Shown here: piece after piece, positions 11,864-23,525 of the stretch
Position numbering within the stretch: the first letter of the stretch is position 1
How the letters are laid out: every line of letters starts with the position of its first letter
DNA from: Phialocephala subalpina
Taxonomy: Eukaryota; Ascomycota; Leotiomycetes; Helotiales; Mollisiaceae
Length of the DNA stretch: 64,000 nucleotides
Direction: 5' to 3'
NCBI GenBank assembly: GCA_900073065.1
Contig: FJOG01000018.1
Span: 299,545-363,544 of the forward strand
Program-made: the position numbers and the translations under genes
Notes under the pieces: generated by a model
Seen by the model: only the letters and a program-made list of their open reading frames with translations
Databases searched by the model: none
Told to the model about the DNA's origin: nothing

Positions 11864-13364
11864 CTACGCCAACATCCCAGAATGCAACATTATTCCCCTC
11901 ATCTCTCCCAACTCCTGCGTCATACTCCCCGCCCTCTCCTTAACATTAGCAGCCGCAGCCTTCGTCAACGCCATCGTACTTGCCTCTCCTCCACCCAAAT
12001 TCTCACCTTCGTCCCCACTCCCCTCAATCTCCTCCGCCAAATCAGACGCATAACCAAACAACTGACTCGCAAACTGTACCAAAAGCAACATCTGCATCGG
12101 CACCGCCGACGAAGGCGGAGGACAGTAAGATCCAATATAGAGTTTTGGGACGGTAAGGGTTGCTGCTTCGGCGGTTAGGGCTATGCCTTTGTTTTTATGC
12201 ATATCTCCATGTGTTGGAATAGTTGTTCGTAGATGGATATGAGGCGGAGGTGGCAGGAGAGGATTAGGAGGATGGAGGCGTGATCGAGGGGTGGTTTGGG
12301 GTGTGAGGAGCTTGATGATGGAGAGTTGGTGTCTTCAGAGAGGGATGAGGGGCTGGATGAGGATGGAGTGGTGGACTGCCAGTAGGAGGTTGGAAGGGGT
12401 GCGGGTTTGTGGTTCAAGAACGTGACTAGGAAGCTGGGGTAGACGTCGATTAGGGTTTGGGTGTGGCGGAATGTATCTTCGAGGACAAAACGGGTGTAAT
12501 CTTTTGCGGCAGACTGGAGAGTGCTGTCTTTATCTGCGTATGCTGGGTCGTGAATTGATAATGGTGGTAGGGCTTGACTATGTTCGAACAAGTCTGAGCT
12601 CAGCTGTGAGAGTCTTTGCATGCAGGTGGTAGGATCCGGATGAGGTGCTTCCACGTCTGGCATCCACCGGCCTGTGAAAGCTCCCGATTCCTGGGGACGT
12701 GATTGAAGGAGTGCATCATCTGTACCGAGAAGTAGTGCTGAAGAGGTTTTGATAGCACGGCTGAGGTTGGCTTCCTTCCGGTACTGAACCATAGGGTTGG
12801 CGTCCCGCTCTGGAACTGAATATCCAAAAGGAGATGTGATGCCTGGTAGAAATGAAAGGGTATCTTGGCCTTCAGCGTTCATGTCATTGAACATCGGGTC
12901 GACAACGAAGTCTTGTGAGAGTGGGTACTGGTCAGTCAGCCAGTCGAGGCCGAGGTCATCGACATTGAAGGGCTCAAGAGACTGAAGTGGACTTTCTGAG
13001 ACCACAACCGGCGATGTAGCTACCGACGAAGCGAGTTAGTGCGGTTACTTCGGGAGGGCTCAAACCAACCATACGCACATATCTGTGGTGACGCGACACG
13101 GCGTCTCTTTTGGCGTGTCAGGGAAGTTGAGCTGGCAATTGCGCTACTTTGGCCATTACCGTCGAGGTCTTGATGGTCGATGGGGGTGCCTCCAGATCTA
13201 TTCGCTTCGTCAACGGGCTTCTTCTGCCGAAAAGGGCTGAAGATGCATTGAGTTCCGGCTTTGACGCAGCGACTGCACACTGCTTGGCCTGGCTGCCTTG
13301 GGCAACGTATCTTCTGGGAGTGGCACCGGTCGCAGGCTGCACGCCGACGTACGTCGTCAGTCAT
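11864..13364 (-). CDS. AflR-like Zn(II)2Cys6 regulator with apparent frameshift
   Basis: Exon 1 (13364-13070) encodes an N-terminal zinc cluster of the AflR type, RRRAACDRCHSQKIRCPRQ then VCSRCVKAGTQC. A 50-nt intron (13069-13020) precedes exon 2, which carries a linker and a C-terminal helical region ending LISIYEQLFQHMEIC. That frame hits TAG at 12181-12183. The C-terminal continuation (AVPMQMLLLVQFASQLFGYA, ending at 11864) lies in the -1 frame. The shift falls in an A-run around 12188-12197, and no GT donor is available to explain it by splicing. It is either a recent single-base indel, a homopolymer sequencing error, or a truncated protein. AflR-like proteins often control secondary-metabolite genes, but no such cluster adjoins. 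Confidence 0.7.
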
Positions 13365-14996
13365 CTTTGGTAGAGTTGATTGAGGTGTTGGCTCGCAAAT
13401 CCGAGGCCAATCACGAATGCCGAGTCTCGTTTTCCCCCTTTCTTCGCGATGCCCCACGTACACTCGGATAAGTTGGCCAGACGAAACTTCCGTATCAGGG
13501 TTTCAATAGCAAGTCAATGTTTCGATGTAAGATTGATCCAGAGGCTCGGAGACAATTGTGACTGCGACAGACGATTAATCATATCAACCTCATTGAGCCA
13601 GGCTGTCAATGAGGACGCGTTGTGAAGAGATGTGCAGCACCAGCAGTCACGCCGCAAACAAGCATTCGGCGTTCGCTTGTGCAAATAGGAGGATTCAGGT
13701 GTCCATAGACCGCCTTATGAACGATTGATGCGATCGGGTCGCATTCTGGTCTAGAGAGGCGTGAAGATAGAACACCGAAAATGTTTCACACCCGTTGCTT
13801 TGTCATGTTCGGCGTTCAGCCACAAATTCTTTTCCAGACGTCGAATGATCGAGCGACCAACCTCTGCACCTTCACCTTCACCATGGATCCCTTTCTTCGA
13901 AGCCAAGTCTGATCGATTACCATTTCAATCAGCCGCTCGTGTCTTCGTCTGCTCTGCCCGCCATTCAGCTTCGGTCTAGATGTGTCACGTGCCATAGCCC
14001 CTCCTCAGCCTTGCCTTTGACTGAAGCTGTCTTTCGTGGAACCCTTTCGTTCTGCACGAATGCTTGCTCTCGTGGAGGCTTACCCTGTCAGTGTGAAGCA
14101 TCGTGAGAGCAGGTGCATACGAATGTAGGCACTTGCATGACTCTGGCTTGGCAGGATACCTAGATTGTCGAGTTTGGATCTTGTTCAGGATCTGCGCAAC
14201 TGTTCCTGTGATGCGAGCCGTTCTTGGATCCGAAAGGTGATGAGAATGCGGCATCATCTACTGAAGGTTCCTTCCAGCTTGGAATGTTCACCGGCTCAGA
14301 CATTGCCCTAAAAGCGTTGGAGCCTTTGGGTCGCACCTTTCAAATGCGCTCTCATAATGCGCTGCGTGGAGGAAAGAGAAGAGGAGAAGAGGACAGACAT
14401 GATAAGGTCAGGTAAAGGCGATGGCGCGGTCGAGACACTCGTTGATCCCTTAAGCAACTCCTCAGTCTTCCTCGCCTTCGAAACGATACTGCGATTCCTG
14501 ATCGTGTATTGCTCATATTTTGGAAACGGATAGCCTTCGATCGAGATCTAGTTCACTCGTATGCATACACTTAGAAGTTGATGGCCCAGATATTCGAGGA
14601 TATTGCAACGGAACAAAAGTACTCAGCTCGTTTCGCGATTTTGAATCCGTCGTCATTGTCCCAGATCTCGCTGCACATCCTGCAGCACTTCAATTTCTGT
14701 CACAGAACTGCTCTTTCATTGCAATTCATCAAATAAAATTCAATATCCTCCATCTGTTCACTTTCGCATCTTTCTCCAGCTGTTTAGCTTCGCGTTGTGT
14801 CATGGGTAGCACCGCGGCTCACGAGAAGCTAAAATCGGAATTTCGCGCCTCCAATTTCAGCATCACGCGAGAAAACAAACAACGCAAACAACAACGTCAA
14901 AACTTCCACATCTACTCCGATAAACCAGAGCAAGACGAATCTGAGTTGCAGCTCCTACTCGAGATTCAAGAAGCAGAAAAGAGAAAGTCCAACACC
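13365..14996. other. long intergenic region between divergent genes
   Basis: About 1.6 kb with no supported gene. The right end (around 14860-14990) is rich in CAA repeats, typical of a fungal 5' untranslated leader for the BTB gene. The open frame through it (ATG 14802) could extend that protein but looks like leader. Confidence 0.4.
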
Positions 14997-16227
14997 ATGG
15001 CTTCCGATTTCGGCGACTCAACCTCCACGATTCCTGGCTCACCATCCAATGTTGCGCACAATCCTATCGAGGCTCTGCAAAAGTGAGTACCACACAACGC
15101 GATAGATGGGATCATTTTCCTTGCCGTCTTCGTGCAATCTGATCTACCTTCCTCGCCTGCTTCGATTATTGTCTGTTTGGAAGCAAACAAGCGCGCGCTG
15201 ACACCAAACAGCTCCCTCGCATCAGGCAAATATTCCGACCTCCTCATCAACCATGGTTTGCGACGCTGGAAGGCCCACCGTGTCATCGTCTGCTCACAAT
15301 CCTCCATCTTAGAGTCCATGATCGAAGAGCACGATAATGTATGTCTACCCTTCTATCCGTCTCAGGTCTGGTCAACACATGCTGATTGTCCCTCTAGGGT
15401 ACGAACACTCTCAACCTCTCCGATTATGACTACGATGCCGTTCGATACCTGCTTGAGTATCTTTATGGTACCAACTATGTCACTCAGGTACGTCTCACCC
15501 TTGCTCCAACCATAGCCAGCTAGATCGTGCCACGAAAATGTCCCCAGTTTCTCGGGACATGTAAAATCGCATCCCTGATTTGAAGAAACATGCTAATCGC
15601 GGCACCCAGGATGTCGAGCCAGAATTCGGCCTCTTCGACCACATCCGCGTCTTCAACCTCGGCGTCAGCCTCCAAATTTCCGGCCTAATCAACCTCTCCG
15701 TACTCAAATTCCGCCATAATCTAAACAACTACGTCGATTCACCCCTCCTATTCTTCAGCGTCGTCCGAGAGATATACACCACTCAGCCACAACCCTCCCC
15801 TCTCACTCCTCCTGTCCGTCGTTTCCAAGTCTTCCCTTCCTTCAACCAGAATGAGAGAGAGAGGGAGAGGGTGAATGTCCCAACTAACCCAGGACTTCGT
15901 CTCGCTGTCCTCGAAGCCGGGGTTGCTGAGATGCGGAAATTGTTGAGTGGAGAGTATAGGGAGGAGTTTTTGGATTTGACGGGTGAGGTGACGGATTTTC
16001 AAGCTGTATGTTCCACGTTTTCTGGCACAATGAGTGCAGAGTGATTGCTGACTTTGGCGTAGGAGATGTATCTCTTGATGCTGGAGAATCCGAATAGACC
16101 ACTAGAGATGCGGGTAGAGGAGAAAGTGTTGTGCGAGAATTGTGGGCCGAGACCAGTTGGGGATGGTTACTTAGTTGAGACGGAATGCAAGTCTTGTGGT
16201 GAGCCTAGAGCGCTTGCTTTTAATTAG
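14997..16227 (+). CDS. BTB/POZ domain protein, 287 aa
   Basis: Five exons (14997-15082, 15212-15338, 15398-15487, 15610-16005, 16063-16227) give 864 nt in frame. The start ATG 14997 sits in a CACCATGG context. The BTB fold spans about residues 30-140: LASGKYSDLLI, WKAHRVIVCSQSSILESM, TLNLSDYDYDAVRYLLEYLY, then FDHIRVFNLGVSLQISGL. The family uses this fold for dimerisation and often as a Cul3 adaptor. The C-terminus holds two CxxC pairs (LCENCGPRP, ECKSCGEP), suggesting a small zinc ribbon. An alternative upstream ATG at 14802 would add 65 residues. The partner is unknown. Confidence 0.85.
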
Positions 16228-16769
16228 GCCAGATGGCTTTCGAGTAAGGGTGTGATTGTGGGGTTGAGGGTAGAGGGCGAAAGGTGGGTGTCCTTGGTTT
16301 TGTGGGAGATTTGTACGATTGTATTCGGATTGGGATTGAGAAGGGAGAGAGATGATTGATGACTGATGGATCATGGATCATGGTGCTGATGTGCGGCGTT
16401 TTGTGGGAGAATTTGGAAGATACCCCTGTTTGCTACTCAGGCTTGTTTACGATAGAGCAAAACCATGGAAACTCAACTTAATATCCGGTGCCCAGTCGAC
16501 CCTTACATGACACCTTACACCTCATCTCAACCTCCTTCATCTTTCACTCCAGATTCACTTTCCGAAGTTCCTTCTCAACACAATCCACCATACAAACAGA
16601 AAAGCCCTTAACCTTCCAAGAAAGGTGTCCCAGCCCACCTCTTCCCCGTCCCATACTTCCGCGAAGCCTTAATACTTCCCTCCCCCTCGCTAAAATTCTC
16701 TCCCTATCAAACTTCTCAAATTCCTCCCCCTCTCTCACCTCCCCTTTCCCGCATTGCATTCTAACTTAC
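16228..16769. other. intergenic, C/T-rich on the + strand
   Basis: Low-complexity pyrimidine-rich stretch around 16500-16760. The open frames in it look like composition artefacts; nothing is supported. Confidence 0.35.
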
Positions 16770-17085
16770 AATCCATAAATCCCCCTCTTCCAGACAATTT
16801 TCGGAGAGGATATTTGGGGGGAAATAGATGGTGTCTGGGTCCCAGGTAGAGGTGCAGGATGGGTTTTGGTTTTGGTTTTGGTATTGATAGGTGTAGTCGT
16901 AGCCTGCGTGGTAGCAGGTCATGCTGTTTTCAGGACAGAGGGGAAGGGGGTGGTGGAGGTGGGGGAGAGGTTGTATTTGAATTTGCGAATAAGGAGTTTA
17001 TATATTTAGCTTCCGTTATGAGTTCTTGAGATGAGATGAGGGCGAGGAAGGAGAGTAGTGCCATTGTAATAGAGGAGAGCTTCAT
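16770..17085 (-). pseudogene. possible small secreted protein, frame broken
   Basis: An ATG at 17085 opens a signal-peptide-like start (MKLSSITMALLSFLALISSQ). About 100 nt later a different frame carries a Cys-containing stretch (PLCPENSMTCYHAGYDYTY, an NQNQNQ run, then TWDPDTIYFPP) that ends at a perfect GTAAGT donor (first intron base 16769). No GT donor lies between the two pieces to reconcile the frames. It is either a decayed secreted-protein gene or an unrelated leader plus a downstream gene whose true start I cannot find. Confidence 0.25.
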
Positions 17086-18022
17086 TTTGAATCTCTGAGC
17101 TAGGATTTGGGTGTTTGAATGTAGCAGTTTTTGATGTATGCAAGAATGTTCCGAAGTACAAAAATTATTTTCGAGCTTTTGAATTCCAAGCTTAGATATC
17201 AAGGAGATGGACCGCCAGACCTATAATGGTCCCCGCAATGGCAAAATTTATAGCTGCCGTTTCAAGCTTTAGAAGTGAGGTTCATCGTTCTCTTCGGTGC
17301 GGCCCGCAGAGTTCTCTTAGCGAGGACACACCAAAAACTTTGAAGGGCAAAAATATATTTTGATGCAACCGCCGTGAATCTGATCCGTATTAGTTGAAAC
17401 TCAAGATGATTATGATTTGATTGAACTCACCGAACACGAACCTCATCCTGTCTGCATTGAGCTGGAAGGGATGAATCCTAACCACTTTGGGATTGGTTAG
17501 TTTTTGAAGTTTGAGGAAGAAGTGGTTGGAACTCACTTGGACCACGGAAGCTTTTCTGATTGGTTGAAGACAATTCTGTTATTTAAATATATACCTGCAA
17601 TTTAGAGAAGGGAAGGAAACGTTTTTAGTGTAGCGAGGACCCACAATGCTAGGAACTCAAGCGAGAAGCTCCTTCCTCAAGAGGGGGAGATGAAGGGTCT
17701 TGTTTTTCAAGTCTAGTTTAGTTTGAGGCTTCTGCTACGAGAGCTTCTATCGTACTAGGTACTTTGGAACTTTGAATATACTTGCACCATATCTCGTCTA
17801 TCCATTCGAAATCAAGGGTTGGAAATTAAAGAGGGGTAGCGGAGGTCGACTTTTGGAGAAGAGGCATACCTAGGTACAGTCAAAGACATTAAGTCATGAT
17901 AGCAGTGTTCAAAAGGCCCTGCATTTCCATTTACTTTCTCTCATTCATTCATTCGTGAAGGGCAAGTGAAATCCATTCCAGAATTTGCATTCAAGTGCAG
18001 TGAAATCCCCTCTACCCCGCAC
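17086..18022. other. intergenic, no gene seen
   Basis: Moderately AT-rich flank without a convincing open frame. It lies beyond the 3' end of the reductase gene. Confidence 0.4.
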
Positions 18023-19121
18023 TCAAAGATACCTCTCAAACACCTTCGCAGCATCCAACACACTCTCCCTAAACCCAATCCACTCCCTCCCCAACACATT
18101 TCTCCCTTTCGAACTATCAATCCTACTCCCCTCCTTCGGGAACCCAAAACCAGCTTCATACCCTTTTCCCGGCTCCCCTTTCTCAATCCCCCTCCCCTCA
18201 TATCTCCCACTCTCATTCAAAATATCAGCAATCTGCTGCATTCCCCCAATACCCGCCGCGGCAATGATTCGTTCCCCATCAAGTGCGGTGCCGTTGCTTA
18301 CGCCCAAAACCATGAGCGCTGCGACGTCGCGGACGTCGACGGAGGAACCTGAGCCACCCAAGGGAGGGGGGAGAGGTTTCCCGGCTAGGATGTCGTAAAT
18401 TGGTTTTACTGTTTCGGCAATCTTTTCGGGATCTTCTGGTAACACTGCCGGCGGTCCATACACGAACGCCGGATTTATCGCCGTCATTGAGAAACTCGGC
18501 TTGTTGGCTTCGCGAAATTTCCAGAACGCGGTTTCGGAAGCGACTTTTGAACCGCGATAGATATGTGATCCAGGGGTCTCTTTCCCGAGTCTCTCGATCT
18601 CGGCTAGGGATTCGTTATTCCAGTCTTTTTCTGTGAAAATATAAGGTGGTTCTTTGGTGCTCATGATTGCGGCGATACTGGAAGTCAAGACTACATGTTT
18701 TACGGTGGGGGTCTTCAGGGCGGAAGCGAGGATGCTGTTGGTTCCATGAAGAGCGGCTTTCAAAACTGGATCTGGGTCCGTGAAGAAGAAGGACACGGGG
18801 GAGGCCATGTGGGCTATTGCGTGGACGCCTTGAGATTGTTAGCTTAATCCCAACAAGCTTTTCAACTTAGATATACGAACCCTTGACAGATTTATCAAAA
18901 GCCCCATCAACAGTGATATCCGGCAACTCGACAATCTCGAGTCGTCCAGCTTCAACGTAATCATGAAGAGCTTTGAGAAGACCTTCGCTCGAGGTCTTCG
19001 ATCGCGAAGTTCCTCGAACAGAGTATCCAGCCTCGAGGAATGCTTTTGCGGTTACGGATGCGATGTAGCCGTTTACACCGCTGATGAGGACGGTTTGGTT
19101 CTTGGGGGTTGGGAGGGACAT
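18023..19121 (-). CDS. NAD(P)-dependent aldehyde/ketone reductase, extended SDR
   Basis: Two exons (19121-18881 and 18828-18023) encode 348 aa. The N-terminal Rossmann motif is VLISGVNGYIA (GxxGxxA). An Asp/Arg region VRGTSRS follows the second strand and hints at NADPH use. The active site has TSSIAAI and the Tyr-Lys pair in HIYRGSK. The motif NPAFVYGPP matches the GRE2 / cinnamyl-alcohol-dehydrogenase-like group, which reduces small aldehydes and ketones in the cytosol. The intron uses donor GTTCGT and joins in phase 1. The substrate cannot be read from sequence. No obvious pathway partners are adjacent. Confidence 0.88.
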
Positions 19122-19899
19122 TTTGCGTATATGGAGGAAGATGTTGGAGGTAGGTTTGTTTGAGTTGTTTATGCGATTAAGGGGGGTTGGTTTTTTGGAA
19201 AAGGGGAGGCAGAGGTGATTAAGTAGTAGATGTATGTCTGGATAGCCTCACAAGACGGAGGTATTAGTGATTACTGAACTGAGGGAAAGAAGCGATGAGC
19301 AACTCCTATAGATTAATCAGCTTCGTGCTCTGGATAAGCTTTCGTCTGTGCTTCGTATATTTCGACGAATCATCGAGAGCTTCAGTCACGTGGATGTACC
19401 CGTCGTGCATTAGAACCGTGGCGGCCGAAGTCCGCCAACGTCCGCTGGATTGAAGTGATTGATTACTGATCGCATGCAACACAGAATCTTGATAAGCCAC
19501 ACAAACGTGCAAATGCAGGGAATCCTATCGTACCTGAATGACGCAAGCTATCAAAGAATTCATTGATTACTATTGTAAAAGTCTATGTTCGAAGATCTAG
19601 ATGAAGCCAATATTTACAAGTATGTATGTACAGTACTTTCGGCATAAGCTTCTTCTTGCCGACGGGATTCTAATTGCGGAAATGTTGAGACGTCTTACTA
19701 TTTTGTACGAATCTTGCCCAACCCTCGAAGAACAGGCGATACTCATTATGTTCTTGGTAATATTGTGCTCGCCAAAGAGGCGAGCACAGCTGGTCGACTT
19801 CGGCAACATCTTGCTGCTCGTAGTAGATGTGATGCAGGTTCCGTGCTTCCAACGGGAATTCAACCCAGGTTTTGCTTGCAGGTCTGATGACCGACTTGA
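19122..19899. other. intergenic, no gene seen
   Basis: Contains the reductase promoter and the 3' flank of the nickel transporter. Short frames lack support. Confidence 0.4.
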
Positions 19900-21167
19900 T
19901 TATTCCACCTCTTGAGATGTGCTTTTCGTGAGATCCTTCTCTCCACCCTTCTTGTCTGCATCTTGGGAGCCCTCATCAAGCTCTATGTTTTCCACGATAG
20001 GTGTCCGTCGCTTGCGATCCACTCTTCGTCTCCATGGCTTGTAAAAAACAACAGACGCAGCACCAAACACCACAAAGGCACCGCAAATAGCTCCTCCAAT
20101 GATGTCGAAATGGTCTTCGGCATTATCGACTCCGTCCCAGAATGGCCCACTCGAGTAATTCGCGACGAGGGAAAGGAGTTGAATCGTTCCGATCGTGATT
20201 GCTACCATCACTGTGATGGCTGATAGCACAATCGAGTAGTAAAGGATAGCAATTGTGTCTCGTGCCAAAGAAGTCGATGTGTAAAGCGTCATCATGAGTG
20301 CGCCATCGGTCGTGTCGAGAAGGCACATGCCAGCTGTGAGACATCAGTTCGTTTCTAGCACTTGCAATGAAAATAAACATCAGGCGTCTTACCAGTAAAA
20401 AGAGCAGGGAAAATCAGGATCAGCCAGATCGAAGTGCCTTGAGCACCTTGAATCGACGCAATTCCGAGCAATGCCACTTCACTGCTGGTATCGAAACCTA
20501 AGCCAAACAGCACCCCGAGAGGATACATCTTCCACGGCCGATCGATAAACTTAAACGCCCTTTTCAACAGCCTCACCATTATACCCCCTCCCTCAAGATT
20601 AAGTCCCGCCACCGCTCCCTCACTCACCCCCTCTCTATCCCCACCCACCTCCTCCCTCAAAACCACCCTGAGTCTTTGCACCAACTTCACCAAAATCCAC
20701 GCATTCCCCGCCCCAAGTAATATTAACACCCCTGCACTCACACCCGTCCCAATCACCCCGCCAATATTCCTAAACCCCTCAAAACGTTTCTCCAAAGCTC
20801 CACTCGTAGCAGCTACCACTATACAAGTAACCACCACAATCGTCGAATGTCCCAATGAAAACCACGTCCCGACTGTAACTGGCTTTGATCCTGTTGCGAC
20901 GAGACGACGGGTCATGAGGTCGATGGCTGATATGTGGTCGGCGTCTAAGGCGTGTCGCAGACCGAGAGTGTAGGCTAGGAGGGCGGTGGATGAGAGGGTG
21001 GAGTGGGAGCGCAGGATTATGGCAACGATTATCCAGAGGAGCAGGTTGATTAGGATGAGGATGGATATTATTCGGACGGCGGGGAAGGGGAGGAAGCGGA
21101 GTTGAGGTGGGAGACGGAAGATGAGGGTTTCGAGCCATCGAGGGCGGTGGAGGGTGAGGGGTGCCAT
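19900..21167 (-). CDS. NiCoT-family high-affinity nickel (cobalt) transporter
   Basis: Exons 21167-20393 and 20333-19900 encode 402 aa. The start is ATG 21167, since the codon upstream in frame is TTG. The family signature HxxxxDH sits in LGLRHALDADHISAIDL in TM2. Further NiCoT blocks are WFSLGHST, LGFDTSSEVALLG and, across the splice, AGMCLLDTTDGALM. About eight membrane segments are visible. The long hydrophilic loop in the middle and the acidic-basic tail are usual for fungal members. The protein imports Ni2+ at the plasma membrane, typically to supply urease. Specificity for nickel versus cobalt is not decidable here. Confidence 0.92.
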
Positions 21168-21911
21168 TGTTGGCAAGAGAGGGAGAGGAGGGCCTTAGGG
21201 GGAGAAAATGTACGAGAGGGAAGAAGAAAGAAAGCGAGGACCTTGATGGTGGGGTTGAAAAAGTACCCCGCTCTTTGCGTCTAAAGCTTCAGTGGACTGC
21301 CGTAGGGTCGCGATTTTTGCTTTCCGTCGCGTCAAACTTCTCAAAGCCATTCAACTCCTTACGACTACTGTACTTCGGTACTGAGGCGACACTATCCGCC
21401 GAGCGCTTGACATCTTTATATCGAAATTATGTACAATGCCGACGCGCGACTTAAGCTTCAGGAGGCTGCTATAGTGCGGTTTGCTTTTATCAACAACACG
21501 CAACGCGACTTCGCAATGCAACATACTTCTCACCTCGTGGTAGTGCCTGCTCAATGGGAATCTGCTCGACGGAGGAACCTGTCGTGTTTGCCGATGCCAT
21601 CGAGGAGAAATACGAACACATTGACTGAAGCAGTCAAATGAGCAGAAAAAGACTTGTTCAGCAAGTGCTAGAGCTTTCTCCGAGGTAAGATTACCTTTGT
21701 ATCAATCAGCGAGCCTCGTCCTGCTTTTGCACGGCCACCCCCATGATATTACCAGCGCTTGAAGGCTGATGTTCCTCCAACAGCGTAGCTATGATGGGAA
21801 TCAGTTATTCCCAACACCAGCAGCGAGATCATATCATTATTTCCTCCCCTCCTCCTTCCAAGAGCAGCTAACGACAAGACTCAGGTACAAGCTTGCCCTC
21901 ATATCCCGACA
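21168..21911. other. intergenic between divergent genes
   Basis: Promoter region shared by the transporter and the decayed gene on its right. No motif recognised. Confidence 0.35.
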
Positions 21912-23409
21912 ATGGACCCCCTCGGCGCCGCTTCTGCGATCGCTCCGCTCGTCGTCAAAGCCTTCACGTTAAGCCAGCAAGTCTACACCACGATCAGCCA
22001 AATCACGAACGCACCGAAACATATCAAAGCCATTTCGAACGACCTTGAAGACTTCTACATTGTACTGGGGACCTTGAAAGGGTATTTGGAGGATGAAGAC
22101 CTCTCACAATGTGTGCTGCACCCTTCGGCCAGCGACAGCCTCGAGTCAGTGCTTGAAAACTCCGTCAACATATTCACGGAACTCAGTGGCATGATATTGG
22201 TATACAAGGCACGGGGCGGATTTGGTGATATCACCAAATGGCGGAGCATCAAGTACACGTTCATGAGTGCAGAGGTTGACAGTATGAGGGCCCGTCTGGC
22301 TGCGCACAAATTGACATTGAACATGGCTATATCTCTAGCAAACTAGTGAGTCGCCCCAAATTTCGGCTAGATGATGCTAATGTGTTAAAAATTTGAATTT
22401 GCAGACCGTAAATGCGTCTGCTTCGAGGATAGAAGCCGAAATATCTGCCCATATGCGCGAACTCGAAGATAAACTTCCTCTAATATCTCAACAAGTGAAA
22501 GACCTTCAAGTAGCTGAACTACCTCAAGGATCTCCACACTCACTTACAGATCGCAAACTCCTGCTCTACGACCACGACTACACGCTTCGGAAATATTTCG
22601 AGAGCGCTGCTTCGATTATTTCTAGTCGGGCTCCGAGTATGCGGATTAGCTCTCTGGGATCACGCGAAAGAAGCAGCGCACCGACATCCTCTGCGTACAG
22701 AACTGTGCAGAGTCACATTACCAAGCCTCGGGGCCCTCTTGTTACCATCCAAGAGAGTTGCAGCCAGATTTTTCTCAAAGGGTTCAGAGACACCAGCATT
22801 TCACTGCAAGTAGACCCTTCTATGAAAATAGAGAGGGTTATATAAGCTCTATTCAATGGTCACTATGGCTCTAATCTTCCGCATGACAATTTACTTGACG
22901 TACACAGGAAATTCCTTGAGCTCGGAAAGCTACTTTCAGACTATGAGATCCCCTACAACGCGACGTTCTTTTGCCACTTCCGAATTCAGGAGACCGCCTC
23001 GGACCTAATTGTGACATGAATCCCAGAACGGCTTTCTAGAAGTCCGACTGAAGCACATTGCCGACATTACCGACATTACCGAAGACACTACGATTTTCTC
23101 AGTCAAGGAAATGCTGCACGATAAAATCGGGATTTTACCGCATTCACAAGAATTGTTTATGGGCGGGAGGAAATTATCAAACTGGTGGACATTGAGACAT
23201 TGTAGATACTGGCGCGAAGGAAGGGCAACTATGGCGCTATCGGCGGCCTCGACTACGGGCTACAGCGGAGAATCCCTCGCATCTAGCATCATGCCCAAAC
23301 TCAGCAAACCATCGGGGGTTATTTACTATCTGAAACTGAAGAGATCCTTATCCTTCTTGAGAGTCTTATTAGGTCCAGGAAGTCGAGAGTCTCAGGTGTA
23401 CGGTAATTG
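21912..23409 (+). pseudogene. decayed STAND-type N-terminal / ubiquitin-like fold gene
   Basis: The ATG at 21912 opens a typical fungal STAND/NLR-associated N-terminal helical domain (MDPLGAASAIAPLVVKAFTL), which runs 144 codons to TAG at a GTGAGT site. Open coding resumes at 22406 after a CAG acceptor and runs to TAA 22852-22854. The same frame then continues (ALFNGHYGSNLPHDNLLDVH) to TGA at about 23017. A further block resembles a ubiquitin-like fold (VKEMLHDKIGILPHSQELFM) and is followed by more stops and frame changes. At least three stops and a tandem GACATTACC duplication make an intact product unlikely. Such proteins are linked to heterokaryon incompatibility or innate immunity in fungi. 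Confidence 0.6.
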
Positions 23410-23525
23410 ATCATTCTCAAGAAATAGCATCCTGGCATTATTTTCCAATTATCAATTCGAGTAGGAAATGGAGAGGTCTATGTACAAGTCTCAGAGATCA
23501 TCTACATTCTCCCATGGACGGAAAA

